From Pseudomonas protegens CHA0 (GTDB lineage: Bacteria; Pseudomonadota; Gammaproteobacteria; Pseudomonadales; Pseudomonadaceae): a stretch of 64,000 nucleotides of DNA. Positions 54,948 to 63,615 of this stretch are shown one piece after another; position 1 is the stretch's first letter; each line of letters starts with the position of its first letter. The stretch is taken from contig NC_021237.1 in NCBI RefSeq assembly GCF_000397205.1, positions 1,985,001 through 2,049,000 of the forward strand. Reading direction: 5' to 3'. Below the pieces are notes generated by a model, which searched no databases, had not been told where the DNA came from, and saw only the letters and a program-made list of their open reading frames with translations. A program made the position numbers and the translations under genes.

Positions 54948-56612
54948 TTACATGTTCGGGTAAGTCGGGCCGCCGGCGCCTTCCGGAGTGACCCAGGTAA
55001 TGTTCTGGGCCGGGTCCTTGATGTCGCAAGTCTTGCAGTGCACGCAGTTCTGCGCGTTGATCTGGAAGCGCTTCTCGCCATCTTCCTGGGTGATCACCTC
55101 ATACACGCCGGCCGGGCAGTAACGCTGGGCAGGTTCGTCGTACAGCGGCAGGTTGCGGCTCAGCGGGATGCTCGGGTCGGTCAGCTTCAGGTGGCAAGGC
55201 TGTTCTTCTTCATGGTTGGTGCCGGAGATGAACACCGAGCTCAACTTGTCGAAGCTGAGTTTGCCGTCGGGTTTCGGATAGTCGATCTTCACGCAGTCCT
55301 TGGCCAGCTTCAGGCAGGCGTAGTCCGGCTTGGTGTCGTGCAGGGTGAACGGCAGTTTGCCGCCGAAGATATTCTGGTCCATCCAGTTGAAGCCCGCGCC
55401 GATGATCGGGCCGAACTTGTGCATGGCCGGGCCGAAGTTGCGGCTGGCGAACAGCTCCTCATACAGCCAGCTGGCCTTGAACGAATCGACGTAGCTCTTG
55501 AGTTCGTCGGCGCCTTCGGAACCGGCGAACAGCGAGTCGGCTACCGCATCGGCGGCCAGCATGCCGGACTTCATGGCGGTGTGGCTGCCCTTGATCTTGG
55601 CGAAGTTCAGGGTGCCCAGGTCGCAGCCGATCAGCGCGCCACCCTTGAACACCATCTTCGGCAGCGAGTTCAGGCCGCCCTTGCAGATGGCGCGAGCGCC
55701 GTAGCTGACGCGCTTGCCGCCTTCCAGGTACTGCTTGAGCACCGGGTGATGCTTGAGGCGCTGGAACTCGTCGAACGGCGACAGGTAAGTGTTGGCGTAG
55801 GACAGGTCGACGATCAGGCCCACTACTACCTGGTTGTTTTCCAGGTGATAGAGGAAGGAGCCGCCAGTGTTCTCGTTGCTCATGATATCCAGCGGCCAGC
55901 CGGCGGTGTGCACCACCAGGCCAGGCTGGTGCTTGGCCGGGTCGATTTCCCAGATTTCCTTGAGGCCGATGCCGTAGTGCTGGGCGTCGGCGTCGCTGTC
56001 CAGGTTGAACTGCTTGATCAGTTGCTTGCCGATATGGCCACGGCAGCCTTCGGCGAACAGGGTGTATTTGCCGCGCAGTTCCATGCCGGGGGTGTACATG
56101 CCCTCTTTCGGCTGGCCTTCACGGTCGACACCCATGTCGCCGGTAAGAATCCCGCGGACTACGCCGTTTTCGTCGATCAGGGCTTCCTGGGCGGCAAAGC
56201 CCGGGTAGATTTCCACGCCCAGGTTCTCGGCCTGCTGGGCCAGCCAGCGGCACAGATTGCCCAGGGAAATGATGTAGTTGCCTTCGTTGTGCATGGTCTT
56301 GGGCACAAAGAAGTCTGGAACCTTGGTGGAGGTTTCGCCGCTGCGCAGGACATAGATGTCGTCGCGGGTGACCGGGGTGTTGAGCGGGGCGCCCAGTTCC
56401 TTCCAGTCCGGGAACAATTCATTCAGGGCCCGTGGTTCGAACACGGCACCGGAAAGGATGTGAGCACCGACTTCGGAGCCTTTTTCAACCACGCAGACGC
56501 TGATTTCCTTCCCGGCTTCAGCGGCCTTCTGCTTAAGGCGGCAAGCGGCGGACAAGCCTGCGGGGCCGGCACCGACGATGACCACGTCGAATTCCATGTA
56601 TTCGCGTTCCAC
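54948..56612 (-). CDS. etfD: Electron transfer flavoprotein-ubiquinone oxidoreductase
   Basis: 554 residues. It passes electrons from reduced ETF to ubiquinone at the inner membrane, the exit of beta-oxidation electrons. The N-terminal FAD site VVIVGAGPAGLSAACRL, the membrane-contact/ubiquinone region, and the C-terminal [4Fe-4S] ligands (YCPAGVYE and NCVHCKTCDIKDP) are present. GTG start with AGGAGA upstream; an ATG five codons later is the alternative. It is divergent from etfBA. Confidence 0.96.
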   Translation of the reverse strand: MEREYMEFDVVIVGAGPAGLSAACRLKQKAAEAGKEISVCVVEKGSEVGAHILSGAVFEPRALNELFPDWKELGAPLNTPVTRDDIYVLRSGETSTKVPDFFVPKTMHNEGNYIISLGNLCRWLAQQAENLGVEIYPGFAAQEALIDENGVVRGILTGDMGVDREGQPKEGMYTPGMELRGKYTLFAEGCRGHIGKQLIKQFNLDSDADAQHYGIGLKEIWEIDPAKHQPGLVVHTAGWPLDIMSNENTGGSFLYHLENNQVVVGLIVDLSYANTYLSPFDEFQRLKHHPVLKQYLEGGKRVSYGARAICKGGLNSLPKMVFKGGALIGCDLGTLNFAKIKGSHTAMKSGMLAADAVADSLFAGSEGADELKSYVDSFKASWLYEELFASRNFGPAMHKFGPIIGAGFNWMDQNIFGGKLPFTLHDTKPDYACLKLAKDCVKIDYPKPDGKLSFDKLSSVFISGTNHEEEQPCHLKLTDPSIPLSRNLPLYDEPAQRYCPAGVYEVITQEDGEKRFQINAQNCVHCKTCDIKDPAQNITWVTPEGAGGPTYPNM

Positions 56613-56740
56613 TAGGCTATCTCCTACTCAAGGCTCAACGGTTTTTTCTAATTGGAGGTTTGGCGTTGCATCCCCGCTTTCTCCCATCGCGCATGGGGGG
56701 GAGAAGGGGAGGACGGCCGACCTTTCTCTCTGGGCGGCGC

Positions 56741-56769
56741 ATTATATCTACACCACTCTCAGCGTCCAA
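56741..56769 (-). promoter_or_regulatory. Sigma-70 promoter of etfD (minus strand)
   Basis: On the minus strand, TTGGAC (56764-56769) and TATAAT (56741-56746) have 17-bp spacing. The leader would be about 120 nt. Confidence 0.8.
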
Positions 56770-56771
56770 TA

Positions 56772-56785
56772 CAAACGTTTGTTTG
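56772..56785. promoter_or_regulatory. PsrA-type operator
   Basis: CAAAC-GTTT-GTTTG fits the PsrA consensus (G/C)AAAC N2-4 GTTT(G/C). It lies 2 bp upstream of the etfD -35. PsrA is the fatty-acid-responsive TetR regulator of Pseudomonas and is reported to control etf genes in P. aeruginosa. Confidence 0.75.
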
Positions 56786-56840
56786 AATTTGCCGCAGCCC
56801 AGATAAATCAAAGAAGCGCGGCTTATAAACGGCTATTTTG

Positions 56841-56878
56841 CCGTATTGACCGGAAAAGGCGTTCCGGTCAAGATACGG
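56841..56878. repeat. Long inverted repeat between etfD and etfB
   Basis: Left arm CCGTATTGACCGGAA (56841-56855) pairs with TTCCGGTCAAGATACGG (56862-56878) across a 6-nt loop, with only a 2-nt bulge. No proper T-run follows on either strand, so it is not an obvious terminator. Confidence 0.7.
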
Positions 56879-57161
56879 TCGGTTTTGCGCTCGCCGTAGG
56901 CTGACTGTTGGTTTCAAGAGCACCTCTAAAGACAGGGCAAAGGCAGTAAAGGTGACGCGCGCGCAGCTTGAAAGTGCGCAGTCTACACGCCGCGATAATG
57001 AATGACTCGTCGGTCACCACTGACGAACGGTCATCACCCCGTGAGCAAGGTCAACCTTTTTGTGCGCCAGCGTTTTTGGAGGTGCCCTTGTGCCGATGAG
57101 CATCAACCGCCAGGTTCTCGCCTAGGCGACTTTCTTTTCACCGGAGAGTAACGAGGAATCC

Positions 57162-57911
57162 ATGAAGGTTCTTGTAGCTGTCAAACGAGTGGTCGACTAT
57201 AACGTCAAGGTTCGCGTCAAAGCGGACAACTCCGGCGTCGACCTCGCCAACGTCAAGATGTCGATGAACCCTTTCTGCGAAATCGCAGTGGAAGAAGCCG
57301 TACGCCTGAAAGAGAAAGGTGTAGCGACTGAAATCGTCGTCGTCTCCATCGGTCCTGCTACTGCTCAAGAGCAACTGCGTACCGCCCTGGCACTGGGTGC
57401 CGATCGCGCGATCCTCGTCGAGTCCGCTGAAGAGTTGAACTCCCTGGCCGTGGCCAAGCTGCTCAAGGCCGTGGTCGACAAGGAACAGCCACAGCTGGTG
57501 ATCCTCGGCAAACAGGCCATCGATAGCGACAATAACCAGACCGGCCAGATGCTGGCAGCCCTGAGCGGCTACGCTCAAGGCACCTTCGCCTCCAAGGTCG
57601 AAGTGTCCGGCGACAAGGTCAACGTCACCCGTGAAATCGACGGCGGCCTGCAGACCGTTGCGCTGAACCTGCCAGCCATCGTCACCACCGACCTGCGTTT
57701 GAACGAGCCGCGCTACGCGTCTCTGCCAAACATCATGAAAGCCAAGAAGAAGCCGCTTGAAACGCTGACTCCTGATGCTTTGGGCGTTTCCACCGCCTCC
57801 ACCAACAAGACCCTGAAAGTCGAAGCGCCGGCTGCACGCAGCGCGGGCATCAAGGTCAAGTCGGTGGCTGAACTGGTCGAGAAACTGAAAAACGAAGCGA
57901 AGGTAATCTGA
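57162..57911 (+). CDS. etfB: Electron transfer flavoprotein subunit beta
   Basis: 249 residues. It forms the EtfAB heterodimer that accepts electrons from FadE and other acyl-CoA dehydrogenases; this subunit binds [23 protein letters not shown] and [20 protein letters not shown] are family signatures. The 549-bp divergent region before it contains the PsrA-type box and a long inverted repeat; from 56879 to 57161 I see no gene and no convincing promoter. It is followed after 2 bp by etfA. Confidence 0.97.
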   Translation: MKVLVAVKRVVDYNVKVRVKADNSGVDLANVKMSMNPFCEIAVEEAVRLKEKGVATEIVVVSIGPATAQEQLRTALALGADRAILVESAEELNSLAVAKLLKAVVDKEQPQLVILGKQAIDSDNNQTGQMLAALSGYAQGTFASKVEVSGDKVNVTREIDGGLQTVALNLPAIVTTDLRLNEPRYASLPNIMKAKKKPLETLTPDALGVSTASTNKTLKVEAPAARSAGIKVKSVAELVEKLKNEAKVI

Positions 57912-57913
57912 TC

Positions 57914-58843
57914 ATGACTATCTTGGTAATCGCCGAACACGATAACAAGGCGCTGGCTCCGGCCACCCTGAACACCGTTGCCGCCGCCGCCAAAATCGGT
58001 GGTGACGTGCATGTATTGGTAGCCGGCCAGGGCGTTGGCGCCGTGGCTGAAGCCGCGGCCAAGATCGCTGGCGTGGCCAAAGTGCTGGTGGCCGACAACG
58101 CCGCCTACGCTCACCAACTGCCGGAAAACGTTGCGCCGCTGGTGGCCGAACTGGGCGCTGGCTACAGCCACATCCTGGCTGCCGCTACTTCCAACGGCAA
58201 AAACATCCTGCCGCGGGTTGCCGCTCAGCTGGACGTCGACCAGATCTCCGAAATCATCTCGGTAGAAAGCGCTGATACCTTCAAGCGTCCGATCTATGCC
58301 GGTAACGCCATCGCTACCGTGCAGTCCTCGGCTGCCGTAAAAGTCATCACCGTACGTGCCACCGGTTTCGACGCTGTTGCCGCTGAAGGTGGTTCGGCTG
58401 CAGTCGAAACCGTCGGCGCCGCTCACGATGCCGGCAAGTCGAGCTTCGTTGGCGAAGAGCTGGCCAAGTCCGATCGCCCTGAACTGACCGCAGCCAAGAT
58501 CGTCGTTTCCGGCGGCCGCGGCATGCAGAACGGCGACAACTTCAAGCACCTGTATGCCCTGGCCGACAAGCTGGGCGCTGCTGTCGGCGCGTCCCGCGCT
58601 GCGGTGGACGCAGGTTTTGTGCCCAACGACATGCAGGTCGGCCAGACCGGCAAGATCGTTGCGCCACAGCTGTACATCGCCGTCGGTATCTCCGGCGCGA
58701 TCCAGCACCTGGCGGGCATGAAGGACTCCAAAGTGATCGTCGCGATCAACAAGGACGAAGAAGCGCCAATCTTCCAGGTAGCCGACTACGGCCTGGTAGC
58801 GGACTTGTTCGAAGCCGTACCTGAGTTGGAGAAGCTGGTCTAA
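57914..58843 (+). CDS. etfA: Electron transfer flavoprotein subunit alpha
   Basis: 309 residues. The C-terminal FAD-binding part is intact: [39 protein letters not shown] and [12 protein letters not shown]. It pairs with EtfB and is reoxidised by EtfD. AAGG precedes the ATG. A strong terminator follows. Confidence 0.97.
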   Translation: MTILVIAEHDNKALAPATLNTVAAAAKIGGDVHVLVAGQGVGAVAEAAAKIAGVAKVLVADNAAYAHQLPENVAPLVAELGAGYSHILAAATSNGKNILPRVAAQLDVDQISEIISVESADTFKRPIYAGNAIATVQSSAAVKVITVRATGFDAVAAEGGSAAVETVGAAHDAGKSSFVGEELAKSDRPELTAAKIVVSGGRGMQNGDNFKHLYALADKLGAAVGASRAAVDAGFVPNDMQVGQTGKIVAPQLYIAVGISGAIQHLAGMKDSKVIVAINKDEEAPIFQVADYGLVADLFEAVPELEKLV

Positions 58844-58861
58844 TCCGGCGTCTTCACTTAT

Positions 58862-58893
58862 AAAGAGCCCGGCCTTTTGGCCGGGTTTTTTTA
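58862..58893 (+). terminator. Terminator of etfBA
   Basis: Stem AGCCCGGCC / GGCCGGGTT-like with loop TTTT, then a long T-run. Confidence 0.92.
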
Positions 58894-58924
58894 TGTGTGT
58901 TTTTTGCCGGGGGAGGGTTTCGCC

Positions 58925-59749
58925 ATGGATCTGCGCCGCATGAGTGGCTGGCCAGTGCTGTTGGGCCTGACGTTGTTGCCATCGTTGTCGATGGCGGCGG
59001 GCAAGTGCGAGCGTCTGGTGGTCACTGGCAGCCCCGATGCACCGCCTTACCTGTGGCGTGACCCTCAGGACCCCAAGCACCTGATGGGTGCCAGCGCCGA
59101 CCTGCTGCAGCAGGTGGCCGGGGAGCTGGGGCTGAAGGTCGAGGTGCTGTATGCCGGCAAGCGCTCCGAGGCGCTGGACGAGGTACGCACCGGGCGCATG
59201 GACCTGCTCGCCGATGCACCGCTGACCCTCAATGAGCTGGAATCGCTGGACTACATCCACCCGGCGCTGGTGCAGAACGACTATCTGGTCTGGACCCGCA
59301 AGGATTCGACCCTCAGCTACACCCAGCCGGGAGACCTGGCAGGCCATCCCGGCGCCATGTCGGAAAAGGCCCGACTGACTCAGCCCTTTGTCGCCATGGC
59401 CAAGGAGCATCTGCAACTCAAGCGCCTGCCGAATCTGACCCAGGTCTTCCAGACCTTGCTCCTGGGGGAGGTGGATTATGTGCTGGCGCCTCGCTACGCA
59501 GGCATGGCCATGGCCCAGACCCTGGGCATGACGGCGGATCTGGCGGCGTTTCCCCAGCCCATCGACAAACCGGGGCTGTTCCTTGCGCTGTCCCATAACT
59601 CCGCCTGCAATGACCCATGGTTGCGCGGACAGTTGGCCAAAAAGATGACAGAATTGCCCGCGTCCGGTCTGACGGAGACCTTGCTGCAGCGCAATCTGGA
59701 GCGCTGGAAGGCCCAGTTGCAGCAACCCGTCAGCAGCCCAAAACAGTAG
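58925..59749 (+). CDS. Periplasmic substrate-binding protein, SBP_bac_3-like
   Basis: 274 residues. A signal peptide (about 1-24, ending SMA-A) precedes an amino-acid-type solute-binding fold (GSPDAPPYLWRDPQ, MGASADLLQQVAGELGL, TGRMDLLADAPLT). No ABC permease or ATPase is near. It may be an orphan binding protein or a sensor-like periplasmic protein rather than part of an importer. GGGAGGG lies 7 nt before the ATG. The next two genes, both envelope lipoproteins, follow closely. Confidence 0.85.
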   Translation: MDLRRMSGWPVLLGLTLLPSLSMAAGKCERLVVTGSPDAPPYLWRDPQDPKHLMGASADLLQQVAGELGLKVEVLYAGKRSEALDEVRTGRMDLLADAPLTLNELESLDYIHPALVQNDYLVWTRKDSTLSYTQPGDLAGHPGAMSEKARLTQPFVAMAKEHLQLKRLPNLTQVFQTLLLGEVDYVLAPRYAGMAMAQTLGMTADLAAFPQPIDKPGLFLALSHNSACNDPWLRGQLAKKMTELPASGLTETLLQRNLERWKAQLQQPVSSPKQ

Positions 59750-59758
59750 GAATCTTGT

Positions 59759-60115
59759 GTGACTATTCGACCTCTTTTCGCCGCCATGGCTGTTCTCGCC
59801 CTGGCGGGTTGTGCAACCGATCCGGCGCCCATCGAGCAGATGCGCCTCACCGCGCAGACGCTGGAGCAGGCCAAGGCCGTGGGGGCTTCTGCCGAGGACA
59901 TGCCCGAGTTGAAACTGGCCGAAGACAAGTTCTCCCGGGCGCAGGGCAACATGCAGGATGAGTCCTACAAGAAAGCGCGGATGCGCGCCGAACAGGCCGA
60001 ACTGGATGCGCGCCTGGCCGAAGCCAAGGTCCTGACCCGCAAGAGCCAGGAACAGGTGAATGCACTCAATACCCGCATCACTCGCCTGCGCAAGCAACTG
60101 GGAGATGCCCAATGA
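59759..60115 (+). CDS. DUF4398 domain lipoprotein
   Basis: 118 residues from a GTG. Lipobox LAGC (Cys18) is followed by a helical, Ala/Glu/Lys-rich coiled-coil-like chain typical of DUF4398. It overlaps the following OmpA-family gene by 4 bp (ATGA). AGGA precedes the start. Likely in the outer membrane facing the periplasm, function unknown. Confidence 0.85.
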   Translation: MTIRPLFAAMAVLALAGCATDPAPIEQMRLTAQTLEQAKAVGASAEDMPELKLAEDKFSRAQGNMQDESYKKARMRAEQAELDARLAEAKVLTRKSQEQVNALNTRITRLRKQLGDAQ

Positions 60116-60924
60116 ATCTGTCTACCCGGATCATCGGCAGTGCAGTGCTCCTGGCATGCGCCGGTCTCTATGGCTGCGCTGGCCAGCACAGCGAAGAAGC
60201 CCTGCAGCAGGCCAGTAACGACTTCCAGAAGGTCAAGGAAGACTCCAACGTGCTGCGTATCGCGCCCAAGGACGTGATCCGTGCCGGGGAGTCCCTGGCA
60301 CGTGCCGATCGCCTCTCTACCTATTGGGGCAGCGGTGGCGATGTGGAGCATTACGCTTACCTGAGTCGGCGCTACAGCGAAATCGCCCGTGAGCATACCG
60401 AACAGGCACTCAATAACGAGCGTGCGGCCAAGCTCGAGCTGGAGCGCCAGCGCCTGCAACTGGCCCTGCGCGAAGCCAAGTTGCTCAGCGTGCAGCAGCA
60501 GGGCAAATGGCTGGAAGAACAGATCATCAGCCTGGCCACCACCCAGACCGATCGCGGTCTGGTGATGACTCTGGGGGATGTGCTGTTCGATACCGGCGAA
60601 GCGGAGCTGAAGAACTCGGCGAACCGCACTGTGCTCAAGGTGGTGCAGTTCCTCCAGTTGAACCCCAAGCGCGTGGTGCGCATCGAGGGTTACACCGACA
60701 ACACCGGCGAGCGCCAGAGCAATCTGCAGCTGTCCAAGGACCGCGCCCAAGCCGTGGCGGATGTGCTGGTGGACCTGGGCATCGATGAAAAACGCATCCA
60801 GGTCGAAGGCTATGGCGACGACTACCCGGTGGAGGCCAATGCATCCGAGCGGGGAAGGGCGCAGAACCGTCGGGTGGAAATCGTGTTCTCCGACGAAAAA
60901 GGCCAGTTGGGCGCTTCTCGCTGA
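60112..60924 (+). CDS. OmpA-family lipoprotein with DUF4398-like N-terminus
   Basis: 270 residues. A lipoprotein signal (LYGC, Cys22) precedes a helical DUF4398-like region (about 30-140) and a C-terminal OmpA peptidoglycan-binding domain with IEGYTDNTGERQSNLQLS and NRRVEIVF. It would tether the outer membrane to peptidoglycan. The paired DUF4398 gene upstream probably arose with it, and the two may interact. Terminator follows. Confidence 0.9.
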   Translation: MNLSTRIIGSAVLLACAGLYGCAGQHSEEALQQASNDFQKVKEDSNVLRIAPKDVIRAGESLARADRLSTYWGSGGDVEHYAYLSRRYSEIAREHTEQALNNERAAKLELERQRLQLALREAKLLSVQQQGKWLEEQIISLATTQTDRGLVMTLGDVLFDTGEAELKNSANRTVLKVVQFLQLNPKRVVRIEGYTDNTGERQSNLQLSKDRAQAVADVLVDLGIDEKRIQVEGYGDDYPVEANASERGRAQNRRVEIVFSDEKGQLGASR

Positions 60925-60942
60925 AGCTGCGCCAGTGCCACG

Positions 60943-60979
60943 GAAAAACCCGACGCCTTGCCCGCGTCGGGTTTTTTTA
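60943..60979 (+). terminator. Terminator after the OmpA-family gene
   Basis: Stem AAAAACCCGACGC / GCGTCGGGTTTTTT, then further T. Confidence 0.92.
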
Positions 60980-61049
60980 TGCCTGCCAAGAGGTTCACAA
61001 AAACCCTACAGTTATGCTTTTCACTGCCCTGTGTCCTCGACTATTGTAG

Positions 61050-61084
61050 AAACTGTCCCAGTACACTTCTAAACTGTGCCGGTA
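61050..61084. promoter_or_regulatory. Direct repeats upstream of the MocR-type gene
   Basis: AAACTGTCCCAGTA (61050-61063) and AAACTGTGCCGGTA (61071-61084) match at 12 of 14 positions with a 21-bp period. This resembles the tandem sites of MocR/GabR-type regulators. Confidence 0.6.
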
Positions 61085-61129
61085 TTGTTTCACACAAGAA
61101 TAAAACGCCGTGAAATCGAGTGCTGCGCC

Positions 61130-62569
61130 ATGACCAATCTCTTGCTCTATCAACGTATCGCTCAGCAACTGGCTGAGGATATTCGCCGTGGTGTCTACCA
61201 GCCGGGGGAGCGCGTACCGTCGGTACGCAAGATGAGCTCGCAGCTCAATGTCAGCCACGCCACGGTACTCCAGGCCTACGCCAACCTCGAAGACCAGGGG
61301 CTGATTCGCGCGCGCCCGCAGTCGGGCTACTACGTGCATCAGACGCCGGCGCTGACCGCGCCCACGCCGGATATCGCCCGGGTCGAGCGCCCGGGGCTGG
61401 TGACCCGCAGCAGCATCATTCAGCAGGTGCTGGTGGAGTCCCGTCGCGAAGGTGTGTTTCCGTTGGGGGCCGCAGTGCCCAGTGTTGACTATCTGCCAGT
61501 GCGGGCGCTGCACCAGCAGTTGGCCAAGGTCACCCGGTTCCACAGCCCCCGGGCATTCAGTTACATGTTCAGCCCGGGCTTCGAGCCACTGAGGCGTCAG
61601 GTGGCCATTCGCATGCGCGATGCCGGGGTGGTGGTCGACCCGTCGGAAGTGGTGATCACCCACGGCTGCGTCGATGCCCTGCAGATGTCATTGCGGGTGC
61701 TGACCCGGCCCGGGGACCTGATTGCTGCGGAGTCGCCGACCTACTACGGCCTGCTGCAACTGGCGGACTTGCTGGGGCTCAAGGTCATCGAGATTCCCAG
61801 TGATCCGTCCACCGGCATGAGCCTGGAAGCCCTGCAACTGGCGGCCAACCAATGGTCGATCAAGGCCTTGGTGCTGACGACGCGCCTGAGTAATCCCCTG
61901 GGCGGCACCATGCCCGAGGAGCGGCAGAAGCAGTTGCTGCGCCTGGCATCGGATTTCGATATCCAGGTGGTCGAGGATGATATCTATGGCGAGTTGATGT
62001 TCGAGGTGGGGCGTACCAAGGCCCTCAAGGCCTATGACCGCCTGGATCGGGTGATCTACTGTTCGAGCTTCTCCAAGACCCTGTCTCCCGGCGTGCGCAT
62101 CGGCTGGATGATTGCCGGCAAGTACCAGCAGGAGATCCAGCGCCTGCAGACCTTCAGCACCCATTCAGCGTGCAGCGTGACCCAGATGGGGGTGGCGGCC
62201 TACCTGGAAAACGGCGGTTATGACCGGCATTTACGGTACATCCGCCAGGAATACCGAAAGAATCTCAGCGCCTTTCAGCTGGCGGTGCAGCAGTACTTCC
62301 CTGAGGGCACGCAGATTACCCGGCCCAACGGGGGCTTCATTCTCTGGGTCAGCCTGCCGGGGCGGGTCAACACCCAGGAGCTTCATGTGCGAGCCTTGCA
62401 GCAGGGCATCAGCATCGCCCCGGGGCTGATCTTCAGCAACACCGAGCAGTTCAACCACTGTGTGCGGCTCAACTGCGGTACGCCCTGGAATCGCGAGGCC
62501 GAGCGGGCCCTGATGACTTTGGGAATGCTTGCCAGCCAGTTGTGCCAGGAGGCGGCGGGCGGATTTTAA
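61130..62569 (+). CDS. MocR-type GntR regulator with PLP aminotransferase domain
   Basis: 479 residues. An N-terminal GntR winged helix (RVPSVRKMSSQLNVSHATVL, about 31-50) is fused to an aminotransferase fold I domain (VITHGCVDALQMSLRVL). The PLP-binding Lys lies in SSFSKTLSPGVRIGW. Such proteins use the aminotransferase domain as sensor of PLP or an amino compound. No obvious target gene is adjacent, so autoregulation or a distant target is likely. ATG at 61130; the preceding open codons lie over the promoter. Confidence 0.92.
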   Translation: MTNLLLYQRIAQQLAEDIRRGVYQPGERVPSVRKMSSQLNVSHATVLQAYANLEDQGLIRARPQSGYYVHQTPALTAPTPDIARVERPGLVTRSSIIQQVLVESRREGVFPLGAAVPSVDYLPVRALHQQLAKVTRFHSPRAFSYMFSPGFEPLRRQVAIRMRDAGVVVDPSEVVITHGCVDALQMSLRVLTRPGDLIAAESPTYYGLLQLADLLGLKVIEIPSDPSTGMSLEALQLAANQWSIKALVLTTRLSNPLGGTMPEERQKQLLRLASDFDIQVVEDDIYGELMFEVGRTKALKAYDRLDRVIYCSSFSKTLSPGVRIGWMIAGKYQQEIQRLQTFSTHSACSVTQMGVAAYLENGGYDRHLRYIRQEYRKNLSAFQLAVQQYFPEGTQITRPNGGFILWVSLPGRVNTQELHVRALQQGISIAPGLIFSNTEQFNHCVRLNCGTPWNREAERALMTLGMLASQLCQEAAGGF

Positions 62570-62646
62570 TCAGTGTGGCCCTGTGCTTGTCATGGGGCCT
62601 GCAACAAGCGAGCATAGAGGACCTTTTGTCGATCTACCTGTCTTTC

Positions 62647-63147
62647 ATGAAAGCCTTTCTACCTGCCCTCTGGTTAAGTGTCTGTCTGTTGGGAACCGCC
62701 TTCATGGCTCCTGTCCAGGCGGCTTCCTCCCAGGACAAGCCGGCTGCGGGGGCGGCCCACGCCACTAAGGCGGCCCCTGCCAAGAAGGCTCCGGCCAGCA
62801 AGGCCAAGCCTTCGGCCAGTGCCAGCAAGAGCAAGCCCGCGGCCAAGAAGGCGCCCGCCAAGCCCAAGTCCAAATGGGCCTATCAGGACATCAAGACGCC
62901 GTTGCCCAGCGCCAAGGTGGACTTGAGCCTGCCGCCGGAAATGGTCAAGCACCTGCAGCCGGTGGGCAGTGTGCCGCTACCCAAGCGCGAGCCGCTGCTG
63001 CCGCAGATGTTTGGCGAGAAGCCCAAGGAAAGCAGCCCGTTCCAGCTCAACGGCCGCTTGCTCAGCAATGAAATGCAATTGCAGCTGCGCAACGAGGAAC
63101 GTCGGGATATCGAAGGCGCGGCCCTGGATTTCGAGTTCAAGCAGTAA
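62647..63147 (+). CDS. Secreted Lys/Ala-rich protein of unknown function
   Basis: 166 residues. A signal peptide (about 1-26, ending VQA-A) is followed by a low-complexity Ala/Lys/Ser/Pro stretch similar to histone H1 tails (APAKKAPASKAKPSASASKS), then a conserved C-terminal segment (LPPEMVKHLQPVGSVPLP). ATG at 62647 lacks a Shine-Dalgarno; a TTG at 62626 with AGAGG upstream would add seven residues. Conserved hypothetical in Pseudomonas. Confidence 0.75.
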   Translation: MKAFLPALWLSVCLLGTAFMAPVQAASSQDKPAAGAAHATKAAPAKKAPASKAKPSASASKSKPAAKKAPAKPKSKWAYQDIKTPLPSAKVDLSLPPEMVKHLQPVGSVPLPKREPLLPQMFGEKPKESSPFQLNGRLLSNEMQLQLRNEERRDIEGAALDFEFKQ

Positions 63148-63317
63148 ATTCTTCATCCTCTTCTGTGACGGGTTGGCTCGACACTTTGTCGGAGACTGAT
63201 CAGTCACGCACGGTTGTGCGTCAAATCCGTTCTTTGAGTAATTTTAAACGGCTGTTTTAGCGGTTACTCTTGGCGGGCGTCATTCAACACTCTGCTTGTC
63301 GCAAGGAGCTTTTCCTC

Positions 63318-63572
63318 ATGAACTGCCGTGAAGGTTGTGGCGCCTGCTGCATCGCCCCTTCCATCAGCACCCCGATTCCCGGAATGCCCCAGGGCAAGCC
63401 GGCGGGAGAACGTTGCCTGCATCTTTCTGTCGAACACCTGTGCGGGCTGTTCGGCCTGCCGGAGCGGCCGGCGGTGTGTGGGGCGTTCCTGGCGGATCCC
63501 GAGGTGTGTGGCGAAAGCCGCGAAGAAGCCATCCGCCTGATTGGCTGGTGGGAACAAGTGACCGCGGCATAG
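63318..63572 (+). CDS. YkgJ-family cysteine cluster protein
   Basis: 84 residues with eight Cys: an N-terminal CREGCGACC cluster and four more, consistent with a small zinc- or iron-sulfur-binding YkgJ-type fold. AAGGAG lies 9 nt before the ATG. Function unknown. Confidence 0.85.
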   Translation: MNCREGCGACCIAPSISTPIPGMPQGKPAGERCLHLSVEHLCGLFGLPERPAVCGAFLADPEVCGESREEAIRLIGWWEQVTAA

Positions 63573-63615
63573 AGTGTTCTCAATGAACGGAACTTCAACA
63601 ATAAGGAATAAGACA

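Noticed and set aside
56968..56999. TTGAAA ... GATAAT as etfB promoter
   Set aside because: Spacing is 20 bp, too long for a confident sigma-70 assignment.
57713..60112. 799-codon minus-strand frame across etfBA and the following genes
   Set aside because: It spans several real plus-strand genes and their terminator, so it is an antisense artefact.
63203..63224. Hairpin ACGCAC/GTGCGT as a terminator after the Lys/Ala-rich gene
   Set aside because: The stem is short and no T-run follows.
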